A DNA stretch of 64,000 bases from Acholeplasmataceae bacterium (GTDB lineage: Bacteria > Bacillota_I > Bacilli_A > Acholeplasmatales > Acholeplasmataceae), in NCBI GenBank assembly GCA_030603805.1, contig JAUVXD010000002.1, positions 186,001 to 250,000 on the forward strand, written 5' to 3'. Position 1 is the stretch's first letter, and each line of letters begins with the position of its first letter. The notes below the pieces were generated by a model. The model was not told the DNA's origin. It searched no databases and saw only the letters and a list, made by a program, of their open reading frames with translations. This document shows positions 55,199 through 63,334 of this stretch, piece after piece. The position numbers were made by a program, and so were the translations under genes.

Positions 55199-56466
55199 TG
55201 AACGAAAACGGTTTAATTGTAGGGATTAGTGAAAAGCCAAACTCAATTGGCAGATGGATTGTCTTAAGTTTACAGCATGTATTTGCAATGTTTGGTGCAA
55301 CAGTCTTAGTACCACTTTTAACAGGACTAGATGTTGGGGTTGCACTCGTTGCAAGCGGTATTGGGACACTCATTTATATCTTATGTACCAAAGCAAAGGT
55401 TCCAGTCTATTTAGGTAGTAGCTTCGCATATATCGTGCCAATTTCTGCAGCGATTGCGTCTTCAGGTGGACCAGGTAGTGCTTATCTTGGTCTAATGGTG
55501 GTCGGTTTGATTTATGCAGTCATCGCGGTTATCATCAAGTACGTGGGCAGTGACTGGTTAAAAAAATTATTACCACCAGTTGTCATTGGACCGATGATTA
55601 TCATTATCGGCTTAAGCTTAGCACCGGTTGCTATTGGTAGTGCAGGTTTAAATGGTGGCCAAGGCTGGGAAGTTCCAGTGGTTGCGCTCATTACATTCTT
55701 AACTGTTGTACTTCTATCGATTAAGGCTAAAGGATTCTTAAGAATTGTTCCCTTTATTGTAGCGATAGTGGTTGGATATATCGCATCCATTATCTTTGGA
55801 CTCGTAGACTTAACAGCAGTTTTTGCAGATACGAAATTTCTTGTATGGCCAAACTTTAGTTTTGTAGGGTCTTACGCATTTGATTTCTCAGCGGTCTTAA
55901 TGTTTGCACCACTTGCATTTGTTACCATTGCAGAACACATTGGTGACCATGTGGTCTTAGGTGAAATTACAGGTAATGATTTCATTAAAGAACCTGGTTT
56001 AGATAAGACTTTGCTTGGTGATGGTCTTGCAACCTTCGTATCCGCTGCAATCGGTGGACCAGCAAACACAACTTATGGTGAAAACACAGGTGTCATTGCG
56101 ATTACAAAAGTTGGATCAGTATGGGTGACAGGATTAGCAGCATGTTTTGCAATTCTTCTTGGTTTCTTCGGATGGATTCAAGCATTTATTAACAGTATTC
56201 CTTGGGCAGTCATCGGTGGTATGACTATCGTGCTCTATGGTTTAATTGCAGCAAATGGTGTTAAAGTCTTAATTAAAGATAGAACCGATTTAGGCAAGAT
56301 GAAGAATTTAATTATCGTATCTTCAATGCTTGTGATTGGACTTGGTGGTGCAGCATTTAGTATTACAGCTTCTACAACATTATCAGGTATGAGCTTAGCA
56401 GCAATCGTCGGTATTTTATTAAACCAATTCTTAAACTTACTCGAAAAAACAAATAACGATAAATAA
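55198..56466 (+). CDS. uraA: Uracil permease (NCS2 family)
   Basis: A 422-residue nucleobase transporter of the UraA/PyrP type with 12-14 helices. LQHVFAMFGATVLVPLLTG opens the fold; the substrate-binding Glu is in FVTIAEHIGDH and the second site in GGPANTTYGENTGVI. It imports uracil with protons. The PyrR attenuator upstream confirms the pyrimidine role. Terminator at 56487-56516. Confidence 0.95.
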   Translation: MNENGLIVGISEKPNSIGRWIVLSLQHVFAMFGATVLVPLLTGLDVGVALVASGIGTLIYILCTKAKVPVYLGSSFAYIVPISAAIASSGGPGSAYLGLMVVGLIYAVIAVIIKYVGSDWLKKLLPPVVIGPMIIIIGLSLAPVAIGSAGLNGGQGWEVPVVALITFLTVVLLSIKAKGFLRIVPFIVAIVVGYIASIIFGLVDLTAVFADTKFLVWPNFSFVGSYAFDFSAVLMFAPLAFVTIAEHIGDHVVLGEITGNDFIKEPGLDKTLLGDGLATFVSAAIGGPANTTYGENTGVIAITKVGSVWVTGLAACFAILLGFFGWIQAFINSIPWAVIGGMTIVLYGLIAANGVKVLIKDRTDLGKMKNLIIVSSMLVIGLGGAAFSITASTTLSGMSLAAIVGILLNQFLNLLEKTNNDK

Positions 56467-56486
56467 TCAAGAATTAATCAAAAGAT

Positions 56487-56516
56487 AAAGGGCACAACAG
56501 AGATGTGCCCTTTTTT
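56487..56516. terminator. Terminator after uraA, also usable by the convergent hydrolase gene
   Basis: AAAGGGCACA / TGTGCCCTTT over a 7-base loop with TTTTTT on the plus strand and TTTATCTTTT on the minus. Confidence 0.88.
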
Positions 56517-56537
56517 GATTTCTTATGAACTGATTAA

Positions 56538-58547
56538 TTATCCGATAATATAGTTAAAGTTCGCTGCTGTGTTCGCTACAGTTATCGCAGTGAACAGTAG
56601 CGCATTGATAAAGCCTGCTAACCAAATGTTACCTGTTCTTAAGTAAATTTGTCTTGCAAAAATAGCTGCAATAATTAAAATTGGAACAATTGGGAATAAC
56701 ACGATATAGCCAAGATTCATGTCCCATTGCCATAATGCGCCAGTTGATCTAAACGTAATGTATTGAATCATCATCACTAAAACAATACCGAACACATTAA
56801 ATGCTGCAGTAATCGCAATGGTTGCCCATTCTGGGATATTTTTAAATCTATTTTGCGCATTGATAAATGCGTTCATCAAATAGAATGCTGCGAAAATGAC
56901 TGTATATCTTAAAATCGTAGCCCATTTCACAGGTTCAAAAGTTCTGACATTGAGTGTCCAGATTCTAAAGTCTGTCTTAAAGACAGCATCCACGAAGAAG
57001 AGTGTTGCATAAAGACCAGCAACAACCACAAATGTCATGAGTAATGCTTTACCAAAGTTTTCTTTTGAAATCTTAAGTACTTGACATGGTTTGTCGCCTT
57101 CTTTTCTACCCACTAAAATCCAACCAATACTGAAGATGATGATACTAAAGATACCAATAGCAACTGCCCAAACTGCCACAGGGTTCGTTGTCATTTGTGG
57201 ATATCTTGGTGTAATTGGGAAGAATCTTGTACCCCAGCCCCATTTATCTAAATAGAAATAACGAATCAAGAATCCAGCAAGCAAGGATACTGTAACCCCT
57301 GTGCCAAAGAATGCCACATAACGTTTCCATCCTTTAAGTTCAGGTGCTTCTGCTGGTTTACCTTTAAGTGAACTGAAGAATTTAGTCGATAAGAGTAAAT
57401 CAACGAGTGGTAATAATAGCATGAAGAATCCAATCAAACCTACAAGATTAAACGCTTCTTTTAACCACCAAATTTGATTGGTTTCTCTAATATAGTTGTA
57501 TCCAGCAGGAATGCCGAATGCTGCATAGAAGAAATTAACGATATATCCAGCACTTTCAGTTGAGAAGTGATTTCTTGGATGAATTTCATTGGGTTGATAA
57601 ATCACTCTAAATGGTGAGCTTGCAGGATTTTGTGCACTTAAATTTGCAGTACCCGTTGCTGTATAAAATGTACCTAAAGCCACTTCATCAGCTGCAAATG
57701 TCGGTTGAATGGTTTTAATAAAGTTTTTAGCTGTTGGAGATTTATAGAAATCTCTTGGTAAAAACTCATACCGCAGACTATTGGTATAGTTTGGATCAAG
57801 TGGATCTAAAGTTGCATTATAAATGGCTTCTTCAGAACCTGCAGTGTTTTCTTTATAGAAGAACTCATCATACATGGATCCTAAGTTACCCACATGTGTT
57901 CTCTTACCTGCACCAGCAAAGCTTGACCATGCGGTAATTAAACCTGCAGAAACTTTGTTTGCAGCATTGCCTGCAGCAAGTGCCGCTTCTACTTGTTCAG
58001 GTGTTGCTGTTGCTGCTGTAACACCCTGAGCTGTATAATAAGCCGCAATCGCATTATTTTCCTGAGTCATGTAATGAGCAAGTGTCATAATGGTGTCATA
58101 ACCACCCATGGAGTGTCCAGAAACACCAATCATGTCTTTGTTGACAAAGTCTTTTTTATAGAGCCATTCAACTGCATTAATCATACCTTTTTGATTGCCT
58201 GTCAAAGATTGAGTGACGTTTGCAGGTAAATAGCTGTGCCCATGTCCGATTCGATCGACAGTCATGACGACGAATCCTCTGCGTGAAAGTTCAACCGCAT
58301 TTTGAGCTTGTAACTCACGGTTGTTAAGATAACCATGGCTCAAAACAATGGCAGGTAGTGGATTATCCGCAGATGCATCTCTAGGTTTATAAAGAAGTGC
58401 ACTGTATTGGACGCCATCCCCAAAATTTTCACGAATGTCAATAACTTCTACACGGTAGAAATTTGACTGTAACATTGATGCAAACACGCCTGAAAATAGG
58501 ATAAGTCCAAGCGAAATGATGAGCATCATTAAAACTCGTTTTTTCAT
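56538..58547 (-). CDS. Membrane-anchored alpha/beta hydrolase with C-terminal multi-helix domain
   Basis: A 669-residue protein. One N-terminal helix (about 5-24) places residues 25-355 outside. This part is an alpha/beta hydrolase: VLSHGYLNNREL (oxyanion region), nucleophile Ser in GVSGHSMGGYDT (about 143-154) and a late His in EIHPRNHFS. A low-complexity Ala/Thr insertion (about 170-195) lies after the nucleophile. Residues from about 365 to the end hold eight membrane helices. Substrate unknown; an ester or lipid at the surface is possible. It sits between two nucleobase permease genes and has a long structured leader. AAAAAAGGGG precedes the ATG. Confidence 0.78.
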   Translation of the reverse strand: MKKRVLMMLIISLGLILFSGVFASMLQSNFYRVEVIDIRENFGDGVQYSALLYKPRDASADNPLPAIVLSHGYLNNRELQAQNAVELSRRGFVVMTVDRIGHGHSYLPANVTQSLTGNQKGMINAVEWLYKKDFVNKDMIGVSGHSMGGYDTIMTLAHYMTQENNAIAAYYTAQGVTAATATPEQVEAALAAGNAANKVSAGLITAWSSFAGAGKRTHVGNLGSMYDEFFYKENTAGSEEAIYNATLDPLDPNYTNSLRYEFLPRDFYKSPTAKNFIKTIQPTFAADEVALGTFYTATGTANLSAQNPASSPFRVIYQPNEIHPRNHFSTESAGYIVNFFYAAFGIPAGYNYIRETNQIWWLKEAFNLVGLIGFFMLLLPLVDLLLSTKFFSSLKGKPAEAPELKGWKRYVAFFGTGVTVSLLAGFLIRYFYLDKWGWGTRFFPITPRYPQMTTNPVAVWAVAIGIFSIIIFSIGWILVGRKEGDKPCQVLKISKENFGKALLMTFVVVAGLYATLFFVDAVFKTDFRIWTLNVRTFEPVKWATILRYTVIFAAFYLMNAFINAQNRFKNIPEWATIAITAAFNVFGIVLVMMIQYITFRSTGALWQWDMNLGYIVLFPIVPILIIAAIFARQIYLRTGNIWLAGFINALLFTAITVANTAANFNYIIG

Positions 58548-58578
58548 GCTTTTAACCCCTTTTTTCTTATATATTTTT

Positions 58579-58651
58579 CTCTTTTTCAGAGTAACTCCCT
58601 AATGAAAAAAGCCAAAAATATCAAGATATTTCCAGCTTTGCTCTCTACTCT
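58579..58651 (-). ncRNA. Structured leader of the hydrolase gene, candidate riboswitch or attenuator
   Basis: On the minus strand AGAGTA (58646-58651) pairs with TACTCT (58588-58593), enclosing a 15-bp hairpin AAAGCTGGAAATATC / GATATTTTTGGCTTT with three wobble pairs (58608-58639). The 3' arm can instead form CTCT-GAAAA-AGAG (58579-58591), so two folds exclude each other. The unpaired junctions are GAGAGC and TTTCATTAGGGAGT. I could not match it to any riboswitch class I know. Confidence 0.5.
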
Positions 58652-58681
58652 AAGCGCATGTTAAATTGTTTACCTGTTTTC

Positions 58682-58710
58682 ATTATATAATGCTTTGAAC
58701 TTAAAAACAA
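58682..58710 (-). promoter_or_regulatory. Promoter of the alpha/beta hydrolase gene
   Basis: TTGTTT (58705-58710), 17 bases, TATAAT (58682-58687) on the minus strand; leaves a leader of about 130 bases. Confidence 0.65.
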
Positions 58711-58721
58711 TAGGAAACGAA

Positions 58722-58760
58722 CAAAAAGAAAAGCCCTGATCTCTAACGAAATCAAGGCTT
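58722..58760 (-). terminator. Intrinsic terminator after the NCS2 purine permease gene
   Basis: AAGCCTTGAT / ATCAGGGCTT (one wobble) over a 10-base loop followed by TTCTTTTTGT on the minus strand. Confidence 0.82.
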
Positions 58761-58780
58761 GATAGGATGATGATATTATC

Positions 58781-60205
58781 TTATGGCCAGAATGGATAAG
58801 AATACATGCCATTATAATAGATGATTAAGTTAAGAATAAAGAGTGCACCTAAAATGTAGACAACTGGGCTGACTTCTTTTCTTCTCTTAGAAACACCCAT
58901 CATGAGTGCATAGCTGATAAAGCCAAATGCGATACCTTCTGAAATCGAGAAGCTTAAAAGCATAATAATGATGGTAATGAATGAACTTGCAGAAACGATA
59001 GGATCATTCCATTCGATATCTTTAACTGGACGAACCATTAAAATACCTACAAATACAAGTGCCATTGCAGTGACTGGTGAATAGAAAATTGGGTCGCCAT
59101 AAACGTCATAGTTACCTGAGAAAATACCATTAACGATAGAAAATAACGGGAAGAATAATAAGGCAATTAAGAAGAGTACGCCAGTAAATACAGAAGCTAA
59201 ACCGGTTCTCGCACCTGATTTAATACCGGTTGTCGATTCAATATATGAAGTAACCGTTGAAGTCCCAACAACAGCACCAGCAACCGTACCGATTGCATCC
59301 ACTAATAAAGCCTTATTAGAACCTGTAAGTTGACCTTTTTCATCAAGAAGACCAGCTTCATGACCGACAGCAACTAAAGTACCTGCTGTATCAAAGAAGT
59401 CAATAAATAAGAAAGTGAAGATGACCGCATAAGCCAGTGGATTAGAAAGTAATGATGGAATTGCAGCAAATGCTTTACCAAATAGTCCACCAACATCACC
59501 AACTGAACCTAGGTTTGTACCACCAAACGCTGGCATTGCATTGGCTATACTTGGGAAAATTAAACCAAGTAATGCACCAAGAACACCTGTACCAACGATT
59601 GAAATAATAATTGCATATTTTGAAATCTTGTTGTTAACTGCAAATAATCCTAAAACAAGTAAAACACCAAATAAACCAAGTAAAACGGTTGGATTACCAA
59701 AATCACCAAGGCGAACAAATGTTGCTGGGTCAGCAATGATAATACCCGCATTCTTTAAGCCAATGAAAGCAATAAAGAAACCAATACCAGCACCAATCGC
59801 AAGCTTTAAGCTCTTAGGAATCGCATTAATGACAATTTGACGAAGACCTGTGAGGGAAACAATCAGGAATAAAATACCACTGATTAAAACCGCTGCAAGT
59901 GCTTCTTGCCATGAGAAACCAAGACCGAAAACGACTGTGTAAGTAAAGAATGCATTCACGCCCATACCTGATGCAAGTGCAATGGGTACCTTACCCACTA
60001 AACCCATTAAAATGGTTGCAAACGCCGCTGCAATTGCTGTAGCTGCAAAAACACCGCCAAAGCTCATACCTGTGAGAGAAAGCATACCTGCGTTGACTGG
60101 TAAAATGTAAACCATGGCTAAGAAGGTTACAAGTCCGCCGAGTAATTCAATACCAATTGAACTTCCTCTTTCCTCAATCTTAAAAAACTTTTTAATCTTT
60201 TCCAC
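58781..60205 (-). CDS. NCS2-family (AzgA-like) purine permease
   Basis: A 474-residue transporter of the guanine/hypoxanthine/adenine group (PbuG/PbuO/AzgA): GGLVTFLAMVYILPVNAGML, SGMGVNAFFTYTVV, FLFIDFFDTAGTLVAVG and GTSTVTSYIESTTGIKSGART are family motifs. The start is taken as GTG at 60205 (MEKIKKFFKIEERGSS), eight bases after AAAGGAGAT; the open frame continues 34 codons upstream but only through the riboswitch terminator. Control by a guanine-class riboswitch supports a guanine or hypoxanthine substrate. Confidence 0.92.
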   Translation of the reverse strand: MEKIKKFFKIEERGSSIGIELLGGLVTFLAMVYILPVNAGMLSLTGMSFGGVFAATAIAAAFATILMGLVGKVPIALASGMGVNAFFTYTVVFGLGFSWQEALAAVLISGILFLIVSLTGLRQIVINAIPKSLKLAIGAGIGFFIAFIGLKNAGIIIADPATFVRLGDFGNPTVLLGLFGVLLVLGLFAVNNKISKYAIIISIVGTGVLGALLGLIFPSIANAMPAFGGTNLGSVGDVGGLFGKAFAAIPSLLSNPLAYAVIFTFLFIDFFDTAGTLVAVGHEAGLLDEKGQLTGSNKALLVDAIGTVAGAVVGTSTVTSYIESTTGIKSGARTGLASVFTGVLFLIALLFFPLFSIVNGIFSGNYDVYGDPIFYSPVTAMALVFVGILMVRPVKDIEWNDPIVSASSFITIIIMLLSFSISEGIAFGFISYALMMGVSKRRKEVSPVVYILGALFILNLIIYYNGMYSYPFWP

Positions 60206-60261
60206 TGCTTCAAATCTCCTTTTTGTATTTTTTTTGTATTCACATGTATTTTTTAAAAAAT

Positions 60262-60290
60262 AAAAAAAACCACAAGTTTTACATGCGGTT
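60262..60290 (-). terminator. Riboswitch-controlled terminator before the purine permease
   Basis: AACCGCA / TTGTGGTT (one wobble) followed by eight T on the minus strand. GTAGAAAC just before it is complementary to GTTTCTAC in the aptamer core, giving the alternative antiterminator pairing. Confidence 0.8.
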
Positions 60291-60325
60291 TCTACATATG
60301 AAAACATAAAAAAGGACTGTTTTCA

Positions 60326-60394
60326 TATCGTAGTCGCGAATTTTACGGAATCGCGGTAGAAACTTGTCCTCCACATCAGGACTATTATACGATA
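60326..60394 (-). ncRNA. Purine riboswitch aptamer, guanine class
   Basis: Minus strand, 69 bases. P1 is TATCGTA / TACGATA. The conserved core is intact: ATAATAGTCC into P2 with loop TGATGTGG, the J2/3 sequence AAGTTTCTACC, P3 with the CCGTAAA loop, and GACTACG at the 3' side. The base before TACG (C in ACTACG) pairs with the ligand; C denotes guanine/hypoxanthine, U would denote adenine. An 11-bp stem ATATGAAAACA / TGTTTTCATAT follows, then the terminator. Confidence 0.93.
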
Positions 60395-60410
60395 CATTGA
60401 ATACTGTTTC

Positions 60411-60439
60411 ATTATAGCAAACCTATTTTAAGTTTGTAA
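60411..60439 (-). promoter_or_regulatory. Promoter of the purine permease transcript
   Basis: TTACAA (60434-60439), 17 bases, TATAAT (60411-60416) on the minus strand, 17 bases before the aptamer. Confidence 0.7.
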
Positions 60440-60452
60440 AGGTCTTTTTGCA

Positions 60453-60477
60453 TAAAAAAACGGAAAACGTATTCCGT
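60453..60477 (-). terminator. Intrinsic terminator of the fructose operon
   Basis: ACGGAA / TTCCGT over a 6-base loop followed by seven T on the minus strand, 18 bases past the IIC stop. Confidence 0.83.
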
Positions 60478-60495
60478 CTGTCATGATGGATTAAA

Positions 60496-61524
60496 TCACT
60501 GTTTTTCTAACTCTGGATTTGGTAGAAAAACCTTGAGTAAGAGTGCAGTGACGATCATACCTGAAACTAAAGCGATTAAGAATCCCCACCAGTTTTGCAT
60601 AATCAAAACAACAAAGAGTCCGCCATGAGGTGCGGGTACAGAAGTTTGAAATAGACCCACAAGTGCACCAGCAATGGCACTACCAGAAATTAAGATGGGT
60701 AGATAAATTTTAGGATTGCCAGCTGCAAAAGGAATCGCACCTTCTGTGATGAAAGATATCCCCATCATCCAGTTTGCTTTGCCAGCATCTCTTTCTTCTT
60801 CTGTGAATTTATTCTTAAAGATTAACGTTGCAAGCGCAATGCCTAAAGGTGGAATCATACCTGCTGCCATGATGGATGCCATCAAGATGCTTGAGGTACC
60901 ACCAGAAATAGATGCTACACCTACAATATAAGCTGCTTTATTCACAGGGCCACCTAAATCTACTGCCATCATAGCACCTGCAATGAGTCCAACGATGATT
61001 GCACTAGATTCTGACATACTATCTAAAAATGTTTGAAAAAAGAGTGATATAGGTGAAACCACATAGTTGATTGGAAACATGATGAGTGCAATCAACATGG
61101 ATCCAAGTAATGGGAAAATAAGGATGGATTTAAGTCCATTCATCGATCTTGGAAGTTTTTGTAATATTTTCTTAATTAAAATCATTAAATATCCCGCTGC
61201 AAGACCGCCTAATAATGCCCCTAGAAAACCTGAATCCTTTGTATAAGCTAATGCACCAGCTAAAAAGCCAGGCACTAACCCTGGGCGATCTGCAATCGCG
61301 AAAGCGATATAGCCTGCAAGAATCGGAAGAATGAATGTGAAAATAACTGAGCCTGTATCATGAAAAAATGCTGCAAAAGCATTTCCAAACCCATAGGTAT
61401 CTTCTCCTCTATTTGATGCATCAAAAATAAAAGAGAGCGCAATCAAAATACCGCCTGCAACAACAAACGGAATCATTTGGGATACACCACTCATGATATC
61501 TTTATAGGTTTTATGTTTGTTCAT
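60496..61524 (-). CDS. PTS fructose-specific IIC component
   Basis: A 342-residue membrane channel of the fructose PTS: SGVSQMIPFVVAGGILIALSF at the start, GFLAGALAY, and DLGGPVNKAAYIVG, ending with APHGGLFVVL. It moves fructose while it is phosphorylated to fructose 1-phosphate. IIA, IIB and IIC, often one FruA polypeptide in Firmicutes, are three genes here, with IIB only two bases upstream. Confidence 0.92.
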   Translation of the reverse strand: MNKHKTYKDIMSGVSQMIPFVVAGGILIALSFIFDASNRGEDTYGFGNAFAAFFHDTGSVIFTFILPILAGYIAFAIADRPGLVPGFLAGALAYTKDSGFLGALLGGLAAGYLMILIKKILQKLPRSMNGLKSILIFPLLGSMLIALIMFPINYVVSPISLFFQTFLDSMSESSAIIVGLIAGAMMAVDLGGPVNKAAYIVGVASISGGTSSILMASIMAAGMIPPLGIALATLIFKNKFTEEERDAGKANWMMGISFITEGAIPFAAGNPKIYLPILISGSAIAGALVGLFQTSVPAPHGGLFVVLIMQNWWGFLIALVSGMIVTALLLKVFLPNPELEKQ

Positions 61525-61526
61525 GT

Positions 61527-61856
61527 TTATCCTTTGACATCGTAAGGTTGATACTTACCTTCAAGTGCATCTAAAATGAGTTGTCTTGCGTTTTTAATGC
61601 CTTGTTTAACTGGAACTTCAATTAAGGGTTTTCCTAAAAATCGTGCCATTTCGACTTTTGTGTCTGCTGCGATAATCACAGCAACCGATTCATCGATATC
61701 TGTTTTCTTAAGTTTATTTTCTACCCCAATGGCACCATTGGTCTCAACAATGACTTTAACGCCCAAAAGTTTTCCTGCACGTTCTAAGGCTTCTGCAGCC
61801 ATATAAGTATGAGCAATGCCTGTGGGACATGCAGTCACCGCAACTATTTTTGGCAT
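61527..61856 (-). CDS. PTS fructose-specific IIB component
   Basis: A 109-residue IIB domain; the phosphorylated Cys is C9 in AVTACPTGIAHTYMAAEAL, the signature of fructose IIB. It passes phosphate from IIA to the sugar. One base separates it from IIA. Confidence 0.93.
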   Translation of the reverse strand: MPKIVAVTACPTGIAHTYMAAEALERAGKLLGVKVIVETNGAIGVENKLKKTDIDESVAVIIAADTKVEMARFLGKPLIEVPVKQGIKNARQLILDALEGKYQPYDVKG

Positions 61857-61857
61857 C

Positions 61858-62319
61858 TTATCCCTCCTGATCCATTTGTTTAATGAGATTTAGAAACGCT
61901 TCTTTCGTTTCTACCTTCATTAATTTGTCTCTAAATGCTTCATGCATTAAGTGTCTAGAAAGCATAGCGAGTGCCTTAAGATGGAGGTTTGCACCATCTT
62001 CAGGCATGGCAATCATAAAAAATAGATGTGCGACTTCTTCATCCATCGATTCAAAATCAATACCTTCTATGCTTATGCCAAAGGCAATGCATGGTTCTAA
62101 GACATGACTTGATTTAGCGTGAGGTATGGCAATGCCATAACCGATACCCGTACTTCCTAAAGATTCTCTTTTTTTGATATCTTCAATAAATAATGCTAAA
62201 TTGCTGATGCGATGATCGAATTTTAAAAGCTCAGCAAGTTCAAACAAAACGCCATCCTTGGTTCTAGAAACTAAATCGAGTGAGATGGCATCAAAAGAAA
62301 TCATGGTGTGAATGGTCAT
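61858..62319 (-). CDS. PTS fructose-specific IIA component
   Basis: A 153-residue IIA domain (PTS_EIIA type 2). The phosphorylated His is in GIGYGIAIPHAKS (about residue 66). It takes phosphate from HPr. ATGA overlap with fruK couples the two. Confidence 0.93.
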   Translation of the reverse strand: MTIHTMISFDAISLDLVSRTKDGVLFELAELLKFDHRISNLALFIEDIKKRESLGSTGIGYGIAIPHAKSSHVLEPCIAFGISIEGIDFESMDEEVAHLFFMIAMPEDGANLHLKALAMLSRHLMHEAFRDKLMKVETKEAFLNLIKQMDQEG

Positions 62320-63236
62320 GAAGTAAACTCCTTTAAAACAACTTGATTCAAGTAAAGTTCAACTTCATGTTTGCTTGCAAGATGATCTGCATGAATGGTT
62401 GCTGTTGCGGTTGCAACCGCATATTGATAGCTTTTAGCTAAATCTTTATCTTGATGATAGGCATAAATAAAACCTGCAACCATAGAATCCCCAGCACCAG
62501 TGGTGCTCTTGAGATCAAGTTCAATCGCATCAGCCATCCATACTTTTGATTTGCTTAGGAAGATAGAGCCTTTTTTACCTAAAGAAATAATGACATGTTC
62601 TGCGCCAAGTTCGAGAAGTTTCTTTCCGTAAGCGATAATGTCTTCTGTAGTTTCAATTTTGGCATCAAAATATTCTTTCAACTCATCGATGTTCGGTTTA
62701 ATTAAGAAGGGTTTAAACTCTAAAAATTCATGAAAGTACTTGCCTGGAATATCCATAACAAACTTCACTTGTTTCTTACTACATATTTCAGCAATTCTTC
62801 GATAACATAAATCCTGACCGTAAGCTGTTGAACCACTCACAATCACCGTATCTTGTGCATTCAAATCTTTTAGATCGTCTAACAGTTTGTTAAAATCATC
62901 TTCTTTGATGATCGGACCATTGGGATTAACTTCTGTTTCATGATGGTCATCATTGATTTTAATATTGATTCTTGTATCATGTTCGATTTCTACGAAATAA
63001 TCATAAATATAAGGAAATTTCTTAAGTTCGTGTTTGATAAAGTTTCCTGTAAATCCGCCTAAAAAACCTGTAGCAATACTCTTCATGCCCAGATTATTTA
63101 AGACGATGGAAACATTGAGTCCCTTACCTCCTGCAAACACGTGTGCTTCATCGGTACGGTTTAATTTCCCGGTTTTAAGTTCTTTAAGTTTAATTTTATA
63201 ATCGACTGCAGGATTTAACGTTACGGTATAGATCAT
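62316..63236 (-). CDS. fruK: 1-phosphofructokinase
   Basis: A 306-residue PfkB-family kinase converting fructose 1-phosphate to fructose 1,6-bisphosphate. Start MIYTVTLNPAVDYKI and the GKGLNVSIVLNNLG motif are those of FruK; the ATP site is STTGAGDSMVAGFIYAY. First gene of the fruK-IIA-IIB-IIC operon; no FruR/DeoR gene is adjacent. Confidence 0.93.
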   Translation of the reverse strand: MIYTVTLNPAVDYKIKLKELKTGKLNRTDEAHVFAGGKGLNVSIVLNNLGMKSIATGFLGGFTGNFIKHELKKFPYIYDYFVEIEHDTRINIKINDDHHETEVNPNGPIIKEDDFNKLLDDLKDLNAQDTVIVSGSTAYGQDLCYRRIAEICSKKQVKFVMDIPGKYFHEFLEFKPFLIKPNIDELKEYFDAKIETTEDIIAYGKKLLELGAEHVIISLGKKGSIFLSKSKVWMADAIELDLKSTTGAGDSMVAGFIYAYHQDKDLAKSYQYAVATATATIHADHLASKHEVELYLNQVVLKEFTS

Positions 63237-63272
63237 ATGAACACATCCTTTATCAAAACTCTCTTTAAATTG

Positions 63273-63281
63273 ATTATATCA
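63273..63281 (-). promoter_or_regulatory. Extended -10 promoter of the fructose operon with overlapping repeat
   Basis: TGATATAAT on the minus strand. TTGAT-TAT-ATCAA (63270-63282) is a perfect inverted repeat covering the -10, a natural operator position; -35 TTTCAA (63296-63301) is weak. Confidence 0.55.
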
Positions 63282-63334
63282 ATAAAAATACAATATTGAA
63301 ATGTATATATCCTGTAAAACCTTCAAGCAAGCCA

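Noticed and set aside
55197-56466. uraA as a xanthine permease
   Set aside because: A PyrR attenuator precedes it and the UraA motifs fit; a purine switch is on the other NCS2 gene instead.
58579-58680. THF riboswitch upstream of the hydrolase, suggested by AGAGTAGA
   Set aside because: Only these few bases agree with the THF aptamer start; the rest of the core is missing.
60206-60307. Upstream in-frame extension of the purine permease with several Cys
   Set aside because: It crosses the riboswitch terminator and its T-run; GTG at 60205 has a proper ribosome site.
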